DNA of 64,000 nucleotides from Borrelia persica No12 (GCF_000500045.1 NZ_AYOT01000146.1:310001-374000), one strand, 5' to 3'; positions 20,399 to 29,687 are shown, counted from the stretch's first letter. Notes: generated from the letters alone by a model not told the origin. Made by a program: numbers and translations.

Positions 20399-21088
20399 AT
20401 GATAAAAATAATTAGTCTTGGAGGTGGGATCATAAATCCTACTCACATTAATACAACATACATTAAAGACTTTAGAAATCTTATTTTTCAATGGATAGAA
20501 AAAGAGAATAACAGAAAAGTTATTTTAATTATAGGGGGAGGAAAAACAGCAAGAGAATATCAAGATGCTTATAAGCAAATTAATCCTAAATTTAAGAATC
20601 ATGAACTTGATGAGATTGGAATAATGGCAACCAAATTAAACGCAATGCTTATAAGCAAAGCAATGCAACCATTCTGCATAGACGATATTGTAAGCAATCC
20701 AACTGAAGATTTTCAGTTTAAAGGACAAATATTGATTGCATCAGGATGGAAACCCGGATTTTCAACGGATTATATCACCGTAAAGTTTGCTGAAAAGTTG
20801 AAAACAAATGAAATAATCAATTTAACCAATGTTAATCAAATTTACGACAAGGATCCCAAAAAATTTAATGATGCAAAAGGATTTAAGAATATCACTTGGA
20901 ATGAATTACAAAATATTGTGGGAAAAAACTGGGAACCTGGTTCAAATCTGCCATTCGATCCAATAGCAACTAAATTAGCATTAAAACTTAGTCTTAAAGC
21001 CTATATACTCAATGGCACTGATCTTAAAAATTTGCAAAAAGTTTTTAATAAAGATGATGATTTTTTAGGGACTATTGTAGTAAAATAA
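20399..21088 (+). CDS. pyrH: UMP kinase
   Basis: Amino-acid-kinase-fold enzyme phosphorylating UMP to UDP, the step before CTP synthase (pyrG is also in this window). The 229-residue protein has the glycine-rich start ISLGGGII, IIGGGKTAREY, the UMP-site SGWKPGFSTD and the ATP-site TNVNQIYDKDPK. The divergent N-terminus resembles the archaeal/spirochaete PyrH subgroup rather than the E. coli type, from memory of the TIGRFAM split. An AGAGG site precedes the ATG. tRNA-Leu begins eight bases after the stop, so the mRNA must be processed to release the tRNA. Confidence 0.94.
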   Translation: MIKIISLGGGIINPTHINTTYIKDFRNLIFQWIEKENNRKVILIIGGGKTAREYQDAYKQINPKFKNHELDEIGIMATKLNAMLISKAMQPFCIDDIVSNPTEDFQFKGQILIASGWKPGFSTDYITVKFAEKLKTNEIINLTNVNQIYDKDPKKFNDAKGFKNITWNELQNIVGKNWEPGSNLPFDPIATKLALKLSLKAYILNGTDLKNLQKVFNKDDDFLGTIVVK

Positions 21089-21096
21089 AATCTATT

Positions 21097-21180
21097 GCCG
21101 GTATGGCGGAATTGGTAGACGCGCCAGACTCAAAATCTAGTGAGAGCAATCTCGTGTCGGTTCGACTCCGACTACCGGTA
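21097..21180 (+). tRNA. tRNA-Leu (anticodon CAA)
   Basis: An 84-base class II tRNA. The acceptor stem is 7 bp with one G-U pair at position 1-72; the anticodon loop is CTCAAAA, giving CAA for UUG codons. A long variable arm (GTGAGAGCAATCTCG) and a standard T-arm with GGTTCGACTCC follow. CCA is not encoded. One mismatch (C28-A42) is present in the anticodon stem. It is cotranscribed with pyrH. Confidence 0.95.
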
Positions 21181-21308
21181 CTGTTTAACTGAAAAAGTTA
21201 ATATTAAAATTTAAGACAAGATTACTGCCTATTAACTATTCATTAACACAAACAAATATAAGAAAATAGGACTTCAATTACTATGGCAAAATTTTAAAAT
21301 ATGAATTT

Positions 21309-22652
21309 TTAAGTATTAAGTTTTTCAATAGCATTCTTATAAATTGAAATAAGGTTTATAAGTTCATTTTCATTCATATACTCATTAGTCTTATGGGCCG
21401 TATTATCTGAACCCTTAAATAATGGACCAAAAGCAACACAATTTTTCAAAGCTCTTGAATAAGTTGCACCACCAATAGCAATAGGATTAACATCACGATC
21501 ACCCGTAAAATTTTTATAAACTTCCATCAAAGACAAAATAAATTTTAAATTAGAATCAACATAAAGAGGATCAAGAAAAGAAACCTCACTATAATTTAGA
21601 GAATACAAATTTAAAGTTTGCTTTATTAAAGATACCAGTTCTTCTCTCTTATAACTTATAGGATATCTCATATCAAAAGATAAAATCTGATTAGATGTCT
21701 TAGACAATTTAACTTTTGTCAAACACAGAGTAAGTTTTCCAGATTGCACATCTTCAAACACACTACCAAACAATTTTTCTCCATTAATAGTAAAACCAAT
21801 TTTATCTTCAAAAAAATTAATAAAATTGGCCCTTACACCTAAGGATCTAATAATATCTAATGCATAAGGAGCAACATTAACACCAAGTTCAGGCAAAGAA
21901 GCATGTGCAGAAGTACCATAAATGAAAACATTATTTTCAAAAAACTTATACCTAATGTTACCACCAAAACTATCAAGCAAGATTCTAAAATCATCTTTAT
22001 TAGAATCACCAAGTTCAAAAGAACATTCATCAGGAATAACATTATACCCTACGCCAAGCTCAAAATTCATAAAAAATTTTTCATCACTAATAACATCAAA
22101 CTGCAATAATCCCTTCTCAGCATTAACAATAGGAAAGTCGCCATCAGGAGTAAAAGAAAAATCTGGAATCTCTTCTTTAATTTTATATTGCTCAATACAA
22201 CGCCATGCTGTCTCTTCATCTGTTCCAAAAATTACTCTAAATCTCTTCTTGAAATAAATTCTCTCCAATAGCAACATTTTAAAAGCATAAAGAACAGCCA
22301 TTAAAGGACCCTTATCATCCAAAATACCTCTAGCATATACTCGTCCATCTCTAAAATCAAGTTCAAAAGGATTTGAATGCCACTGAGATATATTTCCAGC
22401 ATCAACAATATCAATGTGAGTTAAAATACCTATAAGTTCATCACCCTGACCTATCTCAGCAAAACCATAATATCCATCTCGATCTTTATGCACCTGAAAA
22501 CCAATATCTTTAGCAATTTCTAATACCTTATCTAGACATAAATCAATCTGAGATCCAAAAGGCTTACCCTTTAATGCAGGAGCATTAACACTATTAAATT
22601 TTATCAATTCCCCCAAATGAAAATAAAATTGTTTATCTAACTTAAAACTCAT
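21309..22652 (-). CDS. M20-family dipeptidase (PepV/Sapep-like)
   Basis: Cytoplasmic zinc metallopeptidase of the M20A PepV group, 447 residues. The metal-binding His is in LTHIDIVDAG, the bridging Asp in ARGILDDKGP, and the catalytic Glu pair in FGTDEETAW. A lid/dimerisation insert separates the catalytic halves; the last metal-binding His is in DNTAHKTNE. Such enzymes cleave dipeptides, sometimes with a D-residue, which fits an organism that imports peptides as its amino-acid source. An AAGG-containing region precedes the ATG. It converges on the tRNA-Leu gene. Confidence 0.92.
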   Translation of the reverse strand: MSFKLDKQFYFHLGELIKFNSVNAPALKGKPFGSQIDLCLDKVLEIAKDIGFQVHKDRDGYYGFAEIGQGDELIGILTHIDIVDAGNISQWHSNPFELDFRDGRVYARGILDDKGPLMAVLYAFKMLLLERIYFKKRFRVIFGTDEETAWRCIEQYKIKEEIPDFSFTPDGDFPIVNAEKGLLQFDVISDEKFFMNFELGVGYNVIPDECSFELGDSNKDDFRILLDSFGGNIRYKFFENNVFIYGTSAHASLPELGVNVAPYALDIIRSLGVRANFINFFEDKIGFTINGEKLFGSVFEDVQSGKLTLCLTKVKLSKTSNQILSFDMRYPISYKREELVSLIKQTLNLYSLNYSEVSFLDPLYVDSNLKFILSLMEVYKNFTGDRDVNPIAIGGATYSRALKNCVAFGPLFKGSDNTAHKTNEYMNENELINLISIYKNAIEKLNT

Positions 22653-22700
22653 AAGCCTAAACCTTAAGACAATGTAAAAATAAAGATTACAATATAAAAA

Positions 22701-23075
22701 CTAAAATATTTTTGATATTGTTTTCATAAGAGTATCGGGATTGAAAGGTTTAACAAGCCAACCAGTAGCACCAGCTTTACGACCTTCATCAACTTTTGAT
22801 TGCTCAGATTCAGTAGTTAAAACAAGTATTGGAACAAAACTTCCAAACTCTCTTATCTGCTTTATCACTCCTATTCCATCTAAATTAGGCATATTTATAT
22901 CCGTAATTACCAGATCAAAATCTTTATCACTCTGTCCAACAGCCTCCTTAAATTTAGATACACCCTCAAGACCATCTTGAGCCTCAGCAACTACAAAACC
23001 ATTCTGCTCCAAAATATAAGCAACACTTTGCCTAATAGCTCTATTGTCATCTATGACCAAAATCCTTTTTTGCAT
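22701..23075 (-). CDS. cheY2: chemotaxis response regulator CheY2
   Basis: Single-domain receiver of 124 residues with every catalytic residue in place: D9/D10, phosphoacceptor D59, T87 and K109 (LVKPF). It is the last gene of the cheW2-STAS-cheA1-cheB2-orf-cheY2 operon. In B. burgdorferi this CheY has been reported (from memory) to matter for infection rather than for ordinary chemotaxis. AGGAG lies six bases before the ATG. The phosphodonor is presumably CheA1 from the same operon. Confidence 0.94.
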   Translation of the reverse strand: MQKRILVIDDNRAIRQSVAYILEQNGFVVAEAQDGLEGVSKFKEAVGQSDKDFDLVITDINMPNLDGIGVIKQIREFGSFVPILVLTTESEQSKVDEGRKAGATGWLVKPFNPDTLMKTISKIF

Positions 23076-23116
23076 GAAACGCTCCTAAACCCATACATAT
23101 AAAAAGTATACAAAAG

Positions 23117-24889
23117 TTAGAACAAAATTACACTACCCTCATCAAATGAATGAACATCCTTTTCATCCTCAATAAGAGACAATAAATACTTCTTGTGAAC
23201 AAACAAAGTAAATCTATTAGCAATTCTACGAACAAACTCTTTGTCTTCAACATCAACACACTTAAGATCATGTCTTAACAATTCTACATTAAGAGCATCA
23301 TTAACATTATTTTCCATTTCAATTAAAATTTTTTCAAGATTTACAAGATCTTCTCTTAAAGATTTAATATTATGAATATCTAATTTTACCTCTTCAAATA
23401 TTTCTAAAAAATCAACGGGAAACATTTCATAAGATAATACATTATCAATAGCAATTTTCTTTATTTCAACAATATTATTCTTTATCTCAATAAATAGCTT
23501 TTTAAATTTATTAAAATAATTTTTTTCAATATAAAAGCGATTGTCACAATCTTTTACAACTTTTTCAAAGAAAAATATTATTTGAGATAAAAATTCTCGT
23601 CCTTTAGTAATATTTAAATCAATATTACTAATAATCTTGGACATCTCAGAAATATTGCCTTTCATATCTTCAAGTTCAACTCTTTTTACAACTTCTATTT
23701 TAGAAGCTATATTGATATTTTGAAATCTAGACGAAATAGCTGAAATATTTGAAAACATTAATTCTAAAGATTTAACAAGCTTAATTTGTTCATAATAAAG
23801 ATTTAAAAAATTAGAATTATTTTTTTCAACATCATCTATTCTCCTAAGTAAATTTGATAAAATAATGGAACAAGATTCAACAGCCTTTGAAATATCAAGA
23901 TATAAAGAACTATCTGACTTTAAATCATTAATGGTCTGAATAGAAGAAATAGACGTATCAATAAATTCTTCAAAAGTCATCAGATTTTCATCTAATTTAG
24001 AAATAATATCTCTAACTATCATTTTAGACGAATCCGTAAAAACAGATAAAATTTTTAACTTTTGAATCTCACTTATATCTCTAAACTTAAAAACATCAAT
24101 ACTAGAATACATAACATTTAAATGATGTAAAGACTGAGTCAGCCTATCTTGAAACTGCAGGTAAGATACGGCATTTACAAATTTAAATTTAAATTCATTC
24201 AGTATTCCTAATATGTTATCATAAAAGGCAATAACTTCTCCAATACCTCCTGAAAATTCATCAATATTTTTTATCAAATCCTCTTTAAACTCTTCAAGGA
24301 TTTTATTTTCAGCCGTATTATTTTCAAGGACTTGCTCCTTAACACGATCAAGTCCAACTTTAATATCTCTACCCTTACTAGTCAGCTGATCTGCTTGCTT
24401 AATCATAGATTGAGTTAAGATTTTAATCTCATTTGTAATATAAGAAAAAGCGCCTCCTGCTCTCCCAGCCCTCATGGCAACAGTTAGTGTATTAATCGAC
24501 ATTATTTCCATATCGATAGAACTTTTTTTCATTTTTTCAATTACATCTTCAAGAATTTCTATATCCTTAACCTTATCCCTTATTACACTAAACTGTGATT
24601 CAAGAATTTCAGTTGAAGAATTAAAATAAGATACGAAATCATTAAGTACTCTGATTACCTTAGATATAAAATTATTTAGAGAATAATCATTATCGATATC
24701 AAGATTAGAAATAAACCCAATATTAAAAGACAAATCTTTAATATCCTTAGAAAGCCTTTCTATTAATCGAGGAATTGACTTACTTAAGCTTGCATAAACT
24801 AATCTTGAATTATTATCAAAATTCTCAAGTTTTGTTAATATTTTATTAATATGCGGGTCAATATCTAAAAATATATCATCATTTTCCAT
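23117..24889 (-). CDS. MCP-tip-like coiled-coil protein of the cheA1 operon
   Basis: A 590-residue cytoplasmic, helical protein without recognised named domain. Residues 129-160 (IMSINTLTVAMRAGRAGGAF) clearly resemble the CheA/CheW-binding hairpin tip of chemoreceptors (NLLALNAAIEAARAGE...GRGFAVVA), but the second strand of the hairpin is diverged. The rest is heptad-like helix without methylation-site or ligand-domain features. Its ATG overlaps the cheB2 stop by one base (TAATG), so translation is coupled. It may act as a receptor-like scaffold or regulator for the CheA1 pathway; this is inference. Confidence 0.85.
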   Translation of the reverse strand: MENDDIFLDIDPHINKILTKLENFDNNSRLVYASLSKSIPRLIERLSKDIKDLSFNIGFISNLDIDNDYSLNNFISKVIRVLNDFVSYFNSSTEILESQFSVIRDKVKDIEILEDVIEKMKKSSIDMEIMSINTLTVAMRAGRAGGAFSYITNEIKILTQSMIKQADQLTSKGRDIKVGLDRVKEQVLENNTAENKILEEFKEDLIKNIDEFSGGIGEVIAFYDNILGILNEFKFKFVNAVSYLQFQDRLTQSLHHLNVMYSSIDVFKFRDISEIQKLKILSVFTDSSKMIVRDIISKLDENLMTFEEFIDTSISSIQTINDLKSDSSLYLDISKAVESCSIILSNLLRRIDDVEKNNSNFLNLYYEQIKLVKSLELMFSNISAISSRFQNINIASKIEVVKRVELEDMKGNISEMSKIISNIDLNITKGREFLSQIIFFFEKVVKDCDNRFYIEKNYFNKFKKLFIEIKNNIVEIKKIAIDNVLSYEMFPVDFLEIFEEVKLDIHNIKSLREDLVNLEKILIEMENNVNDALNVELLRHDLKCVDVEDKEFVRRIANRFTLFVHKKYLLSLIEDEKDVHSFDEGSVILF

Positions 24890-26040
24890 TAAGATCTCCT
24901 TAAAATATACTCAGATATTTCATTTAAAGGAAGGACCTTGTCCACAGCACCTATCTTTATTGCCTCCATAGGCATACCAAATACTACAGACGTAACTTGA
25001 TCTTGTGCAATATTATACGCACCACTTTTTTTCATCTCAAGCATACAACAAGCACCATCATCCCCCATTCCCGTAAGCATAACCCCAATAGCATTTCCTC
25101 CTGCAAAAATAGCAGCAGAACGAAACAATACATTAACCGAAGGTTTATGTCTGCTAACTGGAGGACCATCTACTAGACTAGCAAAATAATTTCCATTAGC
25201 ATACTTCACAATTAAATGATAATGACCATTTGCAATTATTACAAGACCGGGTCTTAAAATATCTCCATCTTCAGCCTCTTTTACATCAATTTCAAGTTCA
25301 TTATTTAAACTTTTTGCAAAAGATGTTGTAAAACCTCCTGGCATATGTTGAACAATAACAATTGGAGGAGAATCTTTTTTAAATGATTTTAAAAAAATTC
25401 TCAAAGCCTCAGTGCCTCCAGTTGAAGATCCAACAAAAATCACCTTTCCTGTTTTATCTTTATTAACCACACCTTTATATTTAAGAATAACGTCTGGATC
25501 ATTTTTAGGAGAAACGTTAATAACATCTGAAACCTTATAACTCTTAGTTATATTATCAATATCTCTCTCAAGCTTTTTATTATCAGATTTTTCAAAAGAA
25601 TCAGGAGCTTTGATTCTCTTAGTTTCAAAAGAAGCTACAAATTGATGATCAGCTAATCTCTTAATTTCAGATTTTATCAAATCCAAATAATCACTTCTAA
25701 ACAGATTAACTGTAAGTTTAAAGTTAAGTTTATTTATTATTAATTTAATTTTTTCTTTTTTAGAGTCAAGAAACCCAAATTTTGGATAAATTTCATCCTC
25801 TGCTATAAAAACGACAGGAAGCGAAATATTATTAAGAACATTATTAAGCGCATTTCCAAAGTGCGACTTAGCTGTATTCTCGTCAATAATCACTAAATCA
25901 GGAAATTTTTGCAAAAAAACATTAATAAGATTTAAAGAATTAGAACCTGGATTTAATATCTCTACATTTACATCTTTTAAAAAAGCTCTAACAAAAACTT
26001 GCCTTATAAGACCTTGAATATCAATTACCAAAATTTTCAT
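24889..26040 (-). CDS. cheB2: chemotaxis protein-glutamate methylesterase CheB2
   Basis: Removes methyl groups from chemoreceptor glutamates. The 383-residue protein has an N-terminal receiver-like domain and a C-terminal esterase domain with the triad S206 (GSSTGG), H232 (QHMPGG) and D328 (GMGDDG). The receiver domain keeps a candidate phosphoacceptor D53 (PDLVIIDEN), but the acidic pair is reduced to one Asp (VIDIQ) and the usual Lys position is not apparent, so phospho-control may be altered. A Lys-rich linker (about 140-195) joins the domains. No strong ribosome site precedes the ATG; it follows cheA1 by 61 bases. Confidence 0.94.
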   Translation of the reverse strand: MKILVIDIQGLIRQVFVRAFLKDVNVEILNPGSNSLNLINVFLQKFPDLVIIDENTAKSHFGNALNNVLNNISLPVVFIAEDEIYPKFGFLDSKKEKIKLIINKLNFKLTVNLFRSDYLDLIKSEIKRLADHQFVASFETKRIKAPDSFEKSDNKKLERDIDNITKSYKVSDVINVSPKNDPDVILKYKGVVNKDKTGKVIFVGSSTGGTEALRIFLKSFKKDSPPIVIVQHMPGGFTTSFAKSLNNELEIDVKEAEDGDILRPGLVIIANGHYHLIVKYANGNYFASLVDGPPVSRHKPSVNVLFRSAAIFAGGNAIGVMLTGMGDDGACCMLEMKKSGAYNIAQDQVTSVVFGMPMEAIKIGAVDKVLPLNEISEYILRRS

Positions 26041-26101
26041 TGTTATTATTTAATATAAACCTACCTTTATAAAAACCAAGATACGTTACTTTAAAAGTAC
26101 A

Positions 26102-28240
26102 TTACCTTATAATTTTAGTTATAGTATCAATATCAATGACTAATGCTAAACTTCCATCTCCAAGTATTGTAGCCCCAGAAACTCCTTCTACTTTAGAATA
26201 AATCTTACCTAAAGTTTTTATAACGGTCTGATGTTGTCCCAAAACCTCATCTACCACAATTCCCATCTTACCACTATTTGTATTTACAACAACAACATGT
26301 TCACTATTACTCTCTTTACTAGAAATCTCAAAAAATTCTCTCAACCGTATAAAGCTAATCATACTTCCCCTATAAGTCATGACATTGCCACCATTCTCAA
26401 GCCCATATACTTTAGAATCTAATTTATCAGCCTCAAGGCAAGACTCAACACTAGATAAAGGAACAATAAAATGCTGATCTTTAACCCTAACAAGCCATCC
26501 TTCAATAATTGCCAAAGTCAAAGGAAAAATCAACTTTATTCGCGTATACTTACCAAACTCACTCTCAATAACTACACTACCTCTAAGAGACTCTACCTGT
26601 TTTCTAACAACATCCATTCCAACACCACGACCCGATATATTTGTAACAACATCTGCTGTTGAAAACCCAGGTTCAAAAATCAAATTATAAACATCCACAT
26701 CAGATAAAGTTCTAGATATAGCCTCAGATATTATATTTCTCTCTATAGCTCTCTTAATTATTTTATATTTATCAAGTCCCCTACCATCATCTTCAATAAT
26801 AACAATTACAGAATCACCCGATTGCTGAGCAGAAAGCTTAATCATCCCCTGGAAATTTTTTCCTGCTTTTACTCTATCTTCACTAAGTTCAATTCCATGA
26901 TCAATTGCATTTCTGATTAAATGTACCAAAGGCTCATTTAATCTTTCAATAATACTCTTATCAAGAACAGTATCACCACCTTGAGAATAATAATGAATTG
27001 ATTTACCAAGTTGAACAGAGAGATCTTTAACTATTCTTTGAAATTTTACAAACAAAATATCAATAGGAACTGTTCTAAGTCCTGTAGTATAATCTCTAAG
27101 TTCATTAATAAGTAAAGAAAATTCAGCTGAAATTGAATTTAAAATATTATTATTATTAGTCTCAGCCTCTTTTGCAAGTTTAGAATGAATTGTAACAAGT
27201 TCACCAACAAGATCTACCAAATGATCTAATTTCTTTGAATCAACTTTAATGCTTGCAATATTTACTTTGCTCTTAGCAGTATCATCATTAACATTAATTA
27301 CATTAGCCTTAAGAGCAACTTTATTATAAGGTTCTTTTTGTTTTGATAAGTCTTTTTGATCCTCCTTAGAAAACACTTCATCAACATTTTGAATTACACT
27401 ATTTGTCAAGAAATCAAAACCATAAGGTATTTCATAAGATGCATCAACTTCTTCAATAACAAATTTTGACTGCCCATCCAAAAACATAAAAATATCTTCT
27501 ATGGCACTTTTACTCTCTTCTGTCTCAAGTTTTACTTCCCACTCAACATAAACATTATCAGGAGATATAAACTCCAAATCAGGAATATTTCCTACCCTAG
27601 CTCTAACTTGTCCATTGCCTAAATCCAATAACTTTTTTAAAAAATTGATAGGTTTATGCCCATGAAATAAAATTCCTCTTGAAGGCACAAAAATTATTTT
27701 GTAAACTTTAGTATCAACACGTAAAGCCTCATCCTCATATCCATTTTGATTTAAAGACAAATCCAATTCTGATTCTTGCAAATCTAAATTATTTGATAAA
27801 CTTTGAACTTCACTAGTAGCATTTAAGCTCATATCACCCTTAACACCAACACCAAGTCCCTTTTTAATCATATCTATCAAATTCTTTTCACGATCCTTAT
27901 ATGCAACCTCATCAATAGCCTCATCTCCTTCAATAAGTTCACGAATAAAATCAACCGCCATTAAAGTAGCATCAACAGTATCTTCATTAAATTTATCCAA
28001 CCCTCCCCTTATAGAATCAAGAAGCGTCTCTATTTCATGCACAAGGGAAGCTGTCAAATTAAAACCAAACATTCCTGCACTACCCTTTATTGTATGAAAA
28101 TTTCTAAAAATAGAATTGATAACTTCCTCTCCAGACTCAAACTCAATATTCAGAAGTGCATGTTCAATATCTGAAATATTTTCTATAGACTCCTCTTTAA
28201 AAGAATCTTTAAATTTATCAATTACATCACTGCTATTCAT
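26102..28240 (-). CDS. cheA1: chemotaxis histidine kinase CheA1
   Basis: Kinase that phosphorylates CheY and CheB in response to receptors. Domain order in its 712 residues: HPt with phospho-His H49 (FHTIKGSAG); a divergent middle segment where the CheY-binding P2 domain normally lies (about 130-320); dimerisation P3 (LVGELVTIHSK); ATPase P4 with N-box HLIRNAIDHGIE, G1 DDGRGLD and G2 GRGVGMDVV; and a C-terminal CheW-like P5. The set is complete. It is one of two CheA proteins in the genus. AAGGG precedes the ATG. Confidence 0.97.
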   Translation of the reverse strand: MNSSDVIDKFKDSFKEESIENISDIEHALLNIEFESGEEVINSIFRNFHTIKGSAGMFGFNLTASLVHEIETLLDSIRGGLDKFNEDTVDATLMAVDFIRELIEGDEAIDEVAYKDREKNLIDMIKKGLGVGVKGDMSLNATSEVQSLSNNLDLQESELDLSLNQNGYEDEALRVDTKVYKIIFVPSRGILFHGHKPINFLKKLLDLGNGQVRARVGNIPDLEFISPDNVYVEWEVKLETEESKSAIEDIFMFLDGQSKFVIEEVDASYEIPYGFDFLTNSVIQNVDEVFSKEDQKDLSKQKEPYNKVALKANVINVNDDTAKSKVNIASIKVDSKKLDHLVDLVGELVTIHSKLAKEAETNNNNILNSISAEFSLLINELRDYTTGLRTVPIDILFVKFQRIVKDLSVQLGKSIHYYSQGGDTVLDKSIIERLNEPLVHLIRNAIDHGIELSEDRVKAGKNFQGMIKLSAQQSGDSVIVIIEDDGRGLDKYKIIKRAIERNIISEAISRTLSDVDVYNLIFEPGFSTADVVTNISGRGVGMDVVRKQVESLRGSVVIESEFGKYTRIKLIFPLTLAIIEGWLVRVKDQHFIVPLSSVESCLEADKLDSKVYGLENGGNVMTYRGSMISFIRLREFFEISSKESNSEHVVVVNTNSGKMGIVVDEVLGQHQTVIKTLGKIYSKVEGVSGATILGDGSLALVIDIDTITKIIR

Positions 28241-28263
28241 AAATTGCCCTTAAACAAATAAAA

Positions 28264-28575
28264 CTAAAATTCAATCAAACTAAGGCCTAAATCTAAGTTA
28301 TCAATATCCTCAATATCTATCAGAAATCCACCATATATCAACGAACTTAAAACCTCATCAGAAGGATACTCTATCTTGATCAATACATTTTTCTCTTTAG
28401 CATACTTATTAGAAGAATACAAAATTTGTATAAAAGTAACATCTATTTTTTCTACATTTGCAAGATTAATCACCAATATATCTTTTTCTTTCATATCTTT
28501 AAGAATACTTAAAAGATCTTCTTTAACTTTAAAAATATTATTTACTACAAGTTCTCCTTCTGGTTTATAAATCAT
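28264..28575 (-). CDS. STAS-domain protein
   Basis: Small protein (103 residues from the ATG at 28573-28575) with the beta-alpha fold pattern of STAS / anti-sigma-factor antagonists: ILVINLANVEKIDVTFIQIL, in which the usual phospho-Ser site (DSSG) is replaced by DVTF with Thr in the acceptor position. Its place between cheW2 and cheA1 suggests a regulatory adaptor of this pathway. A TTG nine bases further upstream is only three bases from the AGGAG site, so the ATG is preferred, though spacing to it (11) is long. Function unproved. Confidence 0.82.
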   Translation of the reverse strand: MIYKPEGELVVNNIFKVKEDLLSILKDMKEKDILVINLANVEKIDVTFIQILYSSNKYAKEKNVLIKIEYPSDEVLSSLIYGGFLIDIEDIDNLDLGLSLIEF

Positions 28576-28589
28576 AACACTCAAAACTC

Positions 28590-29123
28590 CTACTCATCAC
28601 CAGGATTATCTATTGTAGTATTTTTAAATTTAGAGAGTTCTTTAATATCAAATAAATTCTTTACATCAAGAATAACAATAAATTTATCATTATATTTACC
28701 AATACCAGATATAAATCTTGAATTAAAACCCACACCAATCCTTGGAGCATCATCAATATCAGAAGAACTCAACTCAAGAACCTCATTAACATGATCTACT
28801 AAAATTCCAAGACTCAACTCATCGCCTTCATGTGTGAGAGTCAATATAATAATATTCGAAATATTAACTTCCTTTCTCTTAACCTCATCATCACTAAATT
28901 TACGATCTTCCATACCAAATTGCTTTCTAATATCAATTATTGGGACTATCTTTCCTCTATTATTAATGATTCCTGCCATATAATCAGGAGTCCTTGGTAT
29001 CTTTGAAATTTTAGTATATTCTAATACTTCAACTACATATTTAATTTCAATTGCATAAAGTTCATCTAAACTAAATAAAAGATATTGACCCAATGTATCT
29101 TGCATATCTACTTCTAATTCCAT
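28590..29123 (-). CDS. cheW2: chemotaxis coupling protein CheW2
   Basis: Adaptor linking chemoreceptors to CheA, with two SH3-like beta-barrels. The 177-residue protein shows the conserved YLLFSLDELYAIEI start, the IPRTPDYMAGIINNRGKIVPIIDIR segment that covers the receptor/CheA-binding surface, and LGILVDHVNEVLEL. A GAAGAGG site precedes the ATG. It is the first gene of the six-gene operon; the promoter must lie in the 29124-29397 region. Confidence 0.95.
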   Translation of the reverse strand: MELEVDMQDTLGQYLLFSLDELYAIEIKYVVEVLEYTKISKIPRTPDYMAGIINNRGKIVPIIDIRKQFGMEDRKFSDDEVKRKEVNISNIIILTLTHEGDELSLGILVDHVNEVLELSSSDIDDAPRIGVGFNSRFISGIGKYNDKFIVILDVKNLFDIKELSKFKNTTIDNPGDE

Positions 29124-29397
29124 AAATGCCTCTTCTTAATAATATAACTAACTAAAATAACTATCATAAATTTTATTCAAATTTAACATATCCAACATAC
29201 TATTATGTATCAATTATAAATCAAAAACCTCAATACTAAACAAATATCAATGTTCAATATAAATGTCAATCTATAATTTATAAATCACCACTTTTAAATC
29301 AAGATTATACAATCAGCTTCTATATTTTAGCATCTTTTGATTCCAAAAATGATTGTACAAATACTTGATAAAAATATCCTTTATATTGTTATATTTC
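29124..29397. promoter_or_regulatory. upstream region of the cheW2-cheA1 operon
   Basis: Non-coding on both strands as far as I can see. On the minus strand a TTGACA (near 29266-29271) and several TATAAT-like hexamers are present, but no pair has consensus spacing with two good hexamers, so I do not assign an exact promoter. Confidence 0.35.
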
Positions 29398-29606
29398 TTA
29401 TAATTTCACTCTTTCTAAATTTCCCATATAATTTAATTTCGAAAATCCTATTTTAGGTAACCCGTTTGCATTATTTATCCTTAACCAAAATTCTTGATAA
29501 TGTGTTCCATACGTATGTTTGTTTTTCTAGGACTATATCTATAAACCTAATTTAAACTTATTGCATTTATATTGCTATTGTAACATAATATAGGTGGCAA
29601 ATTCAT
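29398..29606 (-). pseudogene. frameshifted remnant of an unidentified gene
   Basis: Reading the minus strand, two adjacent frames look coding and complement each other. The first starts at ATG 29604-29606 and runs 19 codons to a TAG; the same frame then reads VYRYSPRKTNIR. From about 29526 a different frame continues KNKHTYGTHYQEFW, LRINNANGLPKIGFSKLNY and MGNLERVKL, ending at TAA 29398-29400. The residue composition is unlike random AT-rich DNA (Gly, Pro, Trp, Arg present). The simplest reading is the C-terminal end of a decayed gene with at least one nonsense change and one frameshift. I do not recognise the protein family. Confidence 0.55.
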
Positions 29607-29635
29607 TTACAACTAAGTTTAAAAGATTTGCAATT

Positions 29636-29687
29636 AAATTATTTAGTCTTGTTGTTTTTATTTTAAAATAACAAGACTAAATAATTT
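29636..29687. other. perfect 18-bp inverted repeat
   Basis: The left arm (29636-29653, containing TTTAGTCTTGTT) and the right arm (29670-29687) are exact reverse complements, separated by a 16-base T/A-rich loop. There is no U-tract after either arm, so it is not a typical terminator. It lies between the decayed gene and the first of three paralogous secreted-protein genes, starting 140 bases upstream of that ATG. Confidence 0.9.
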
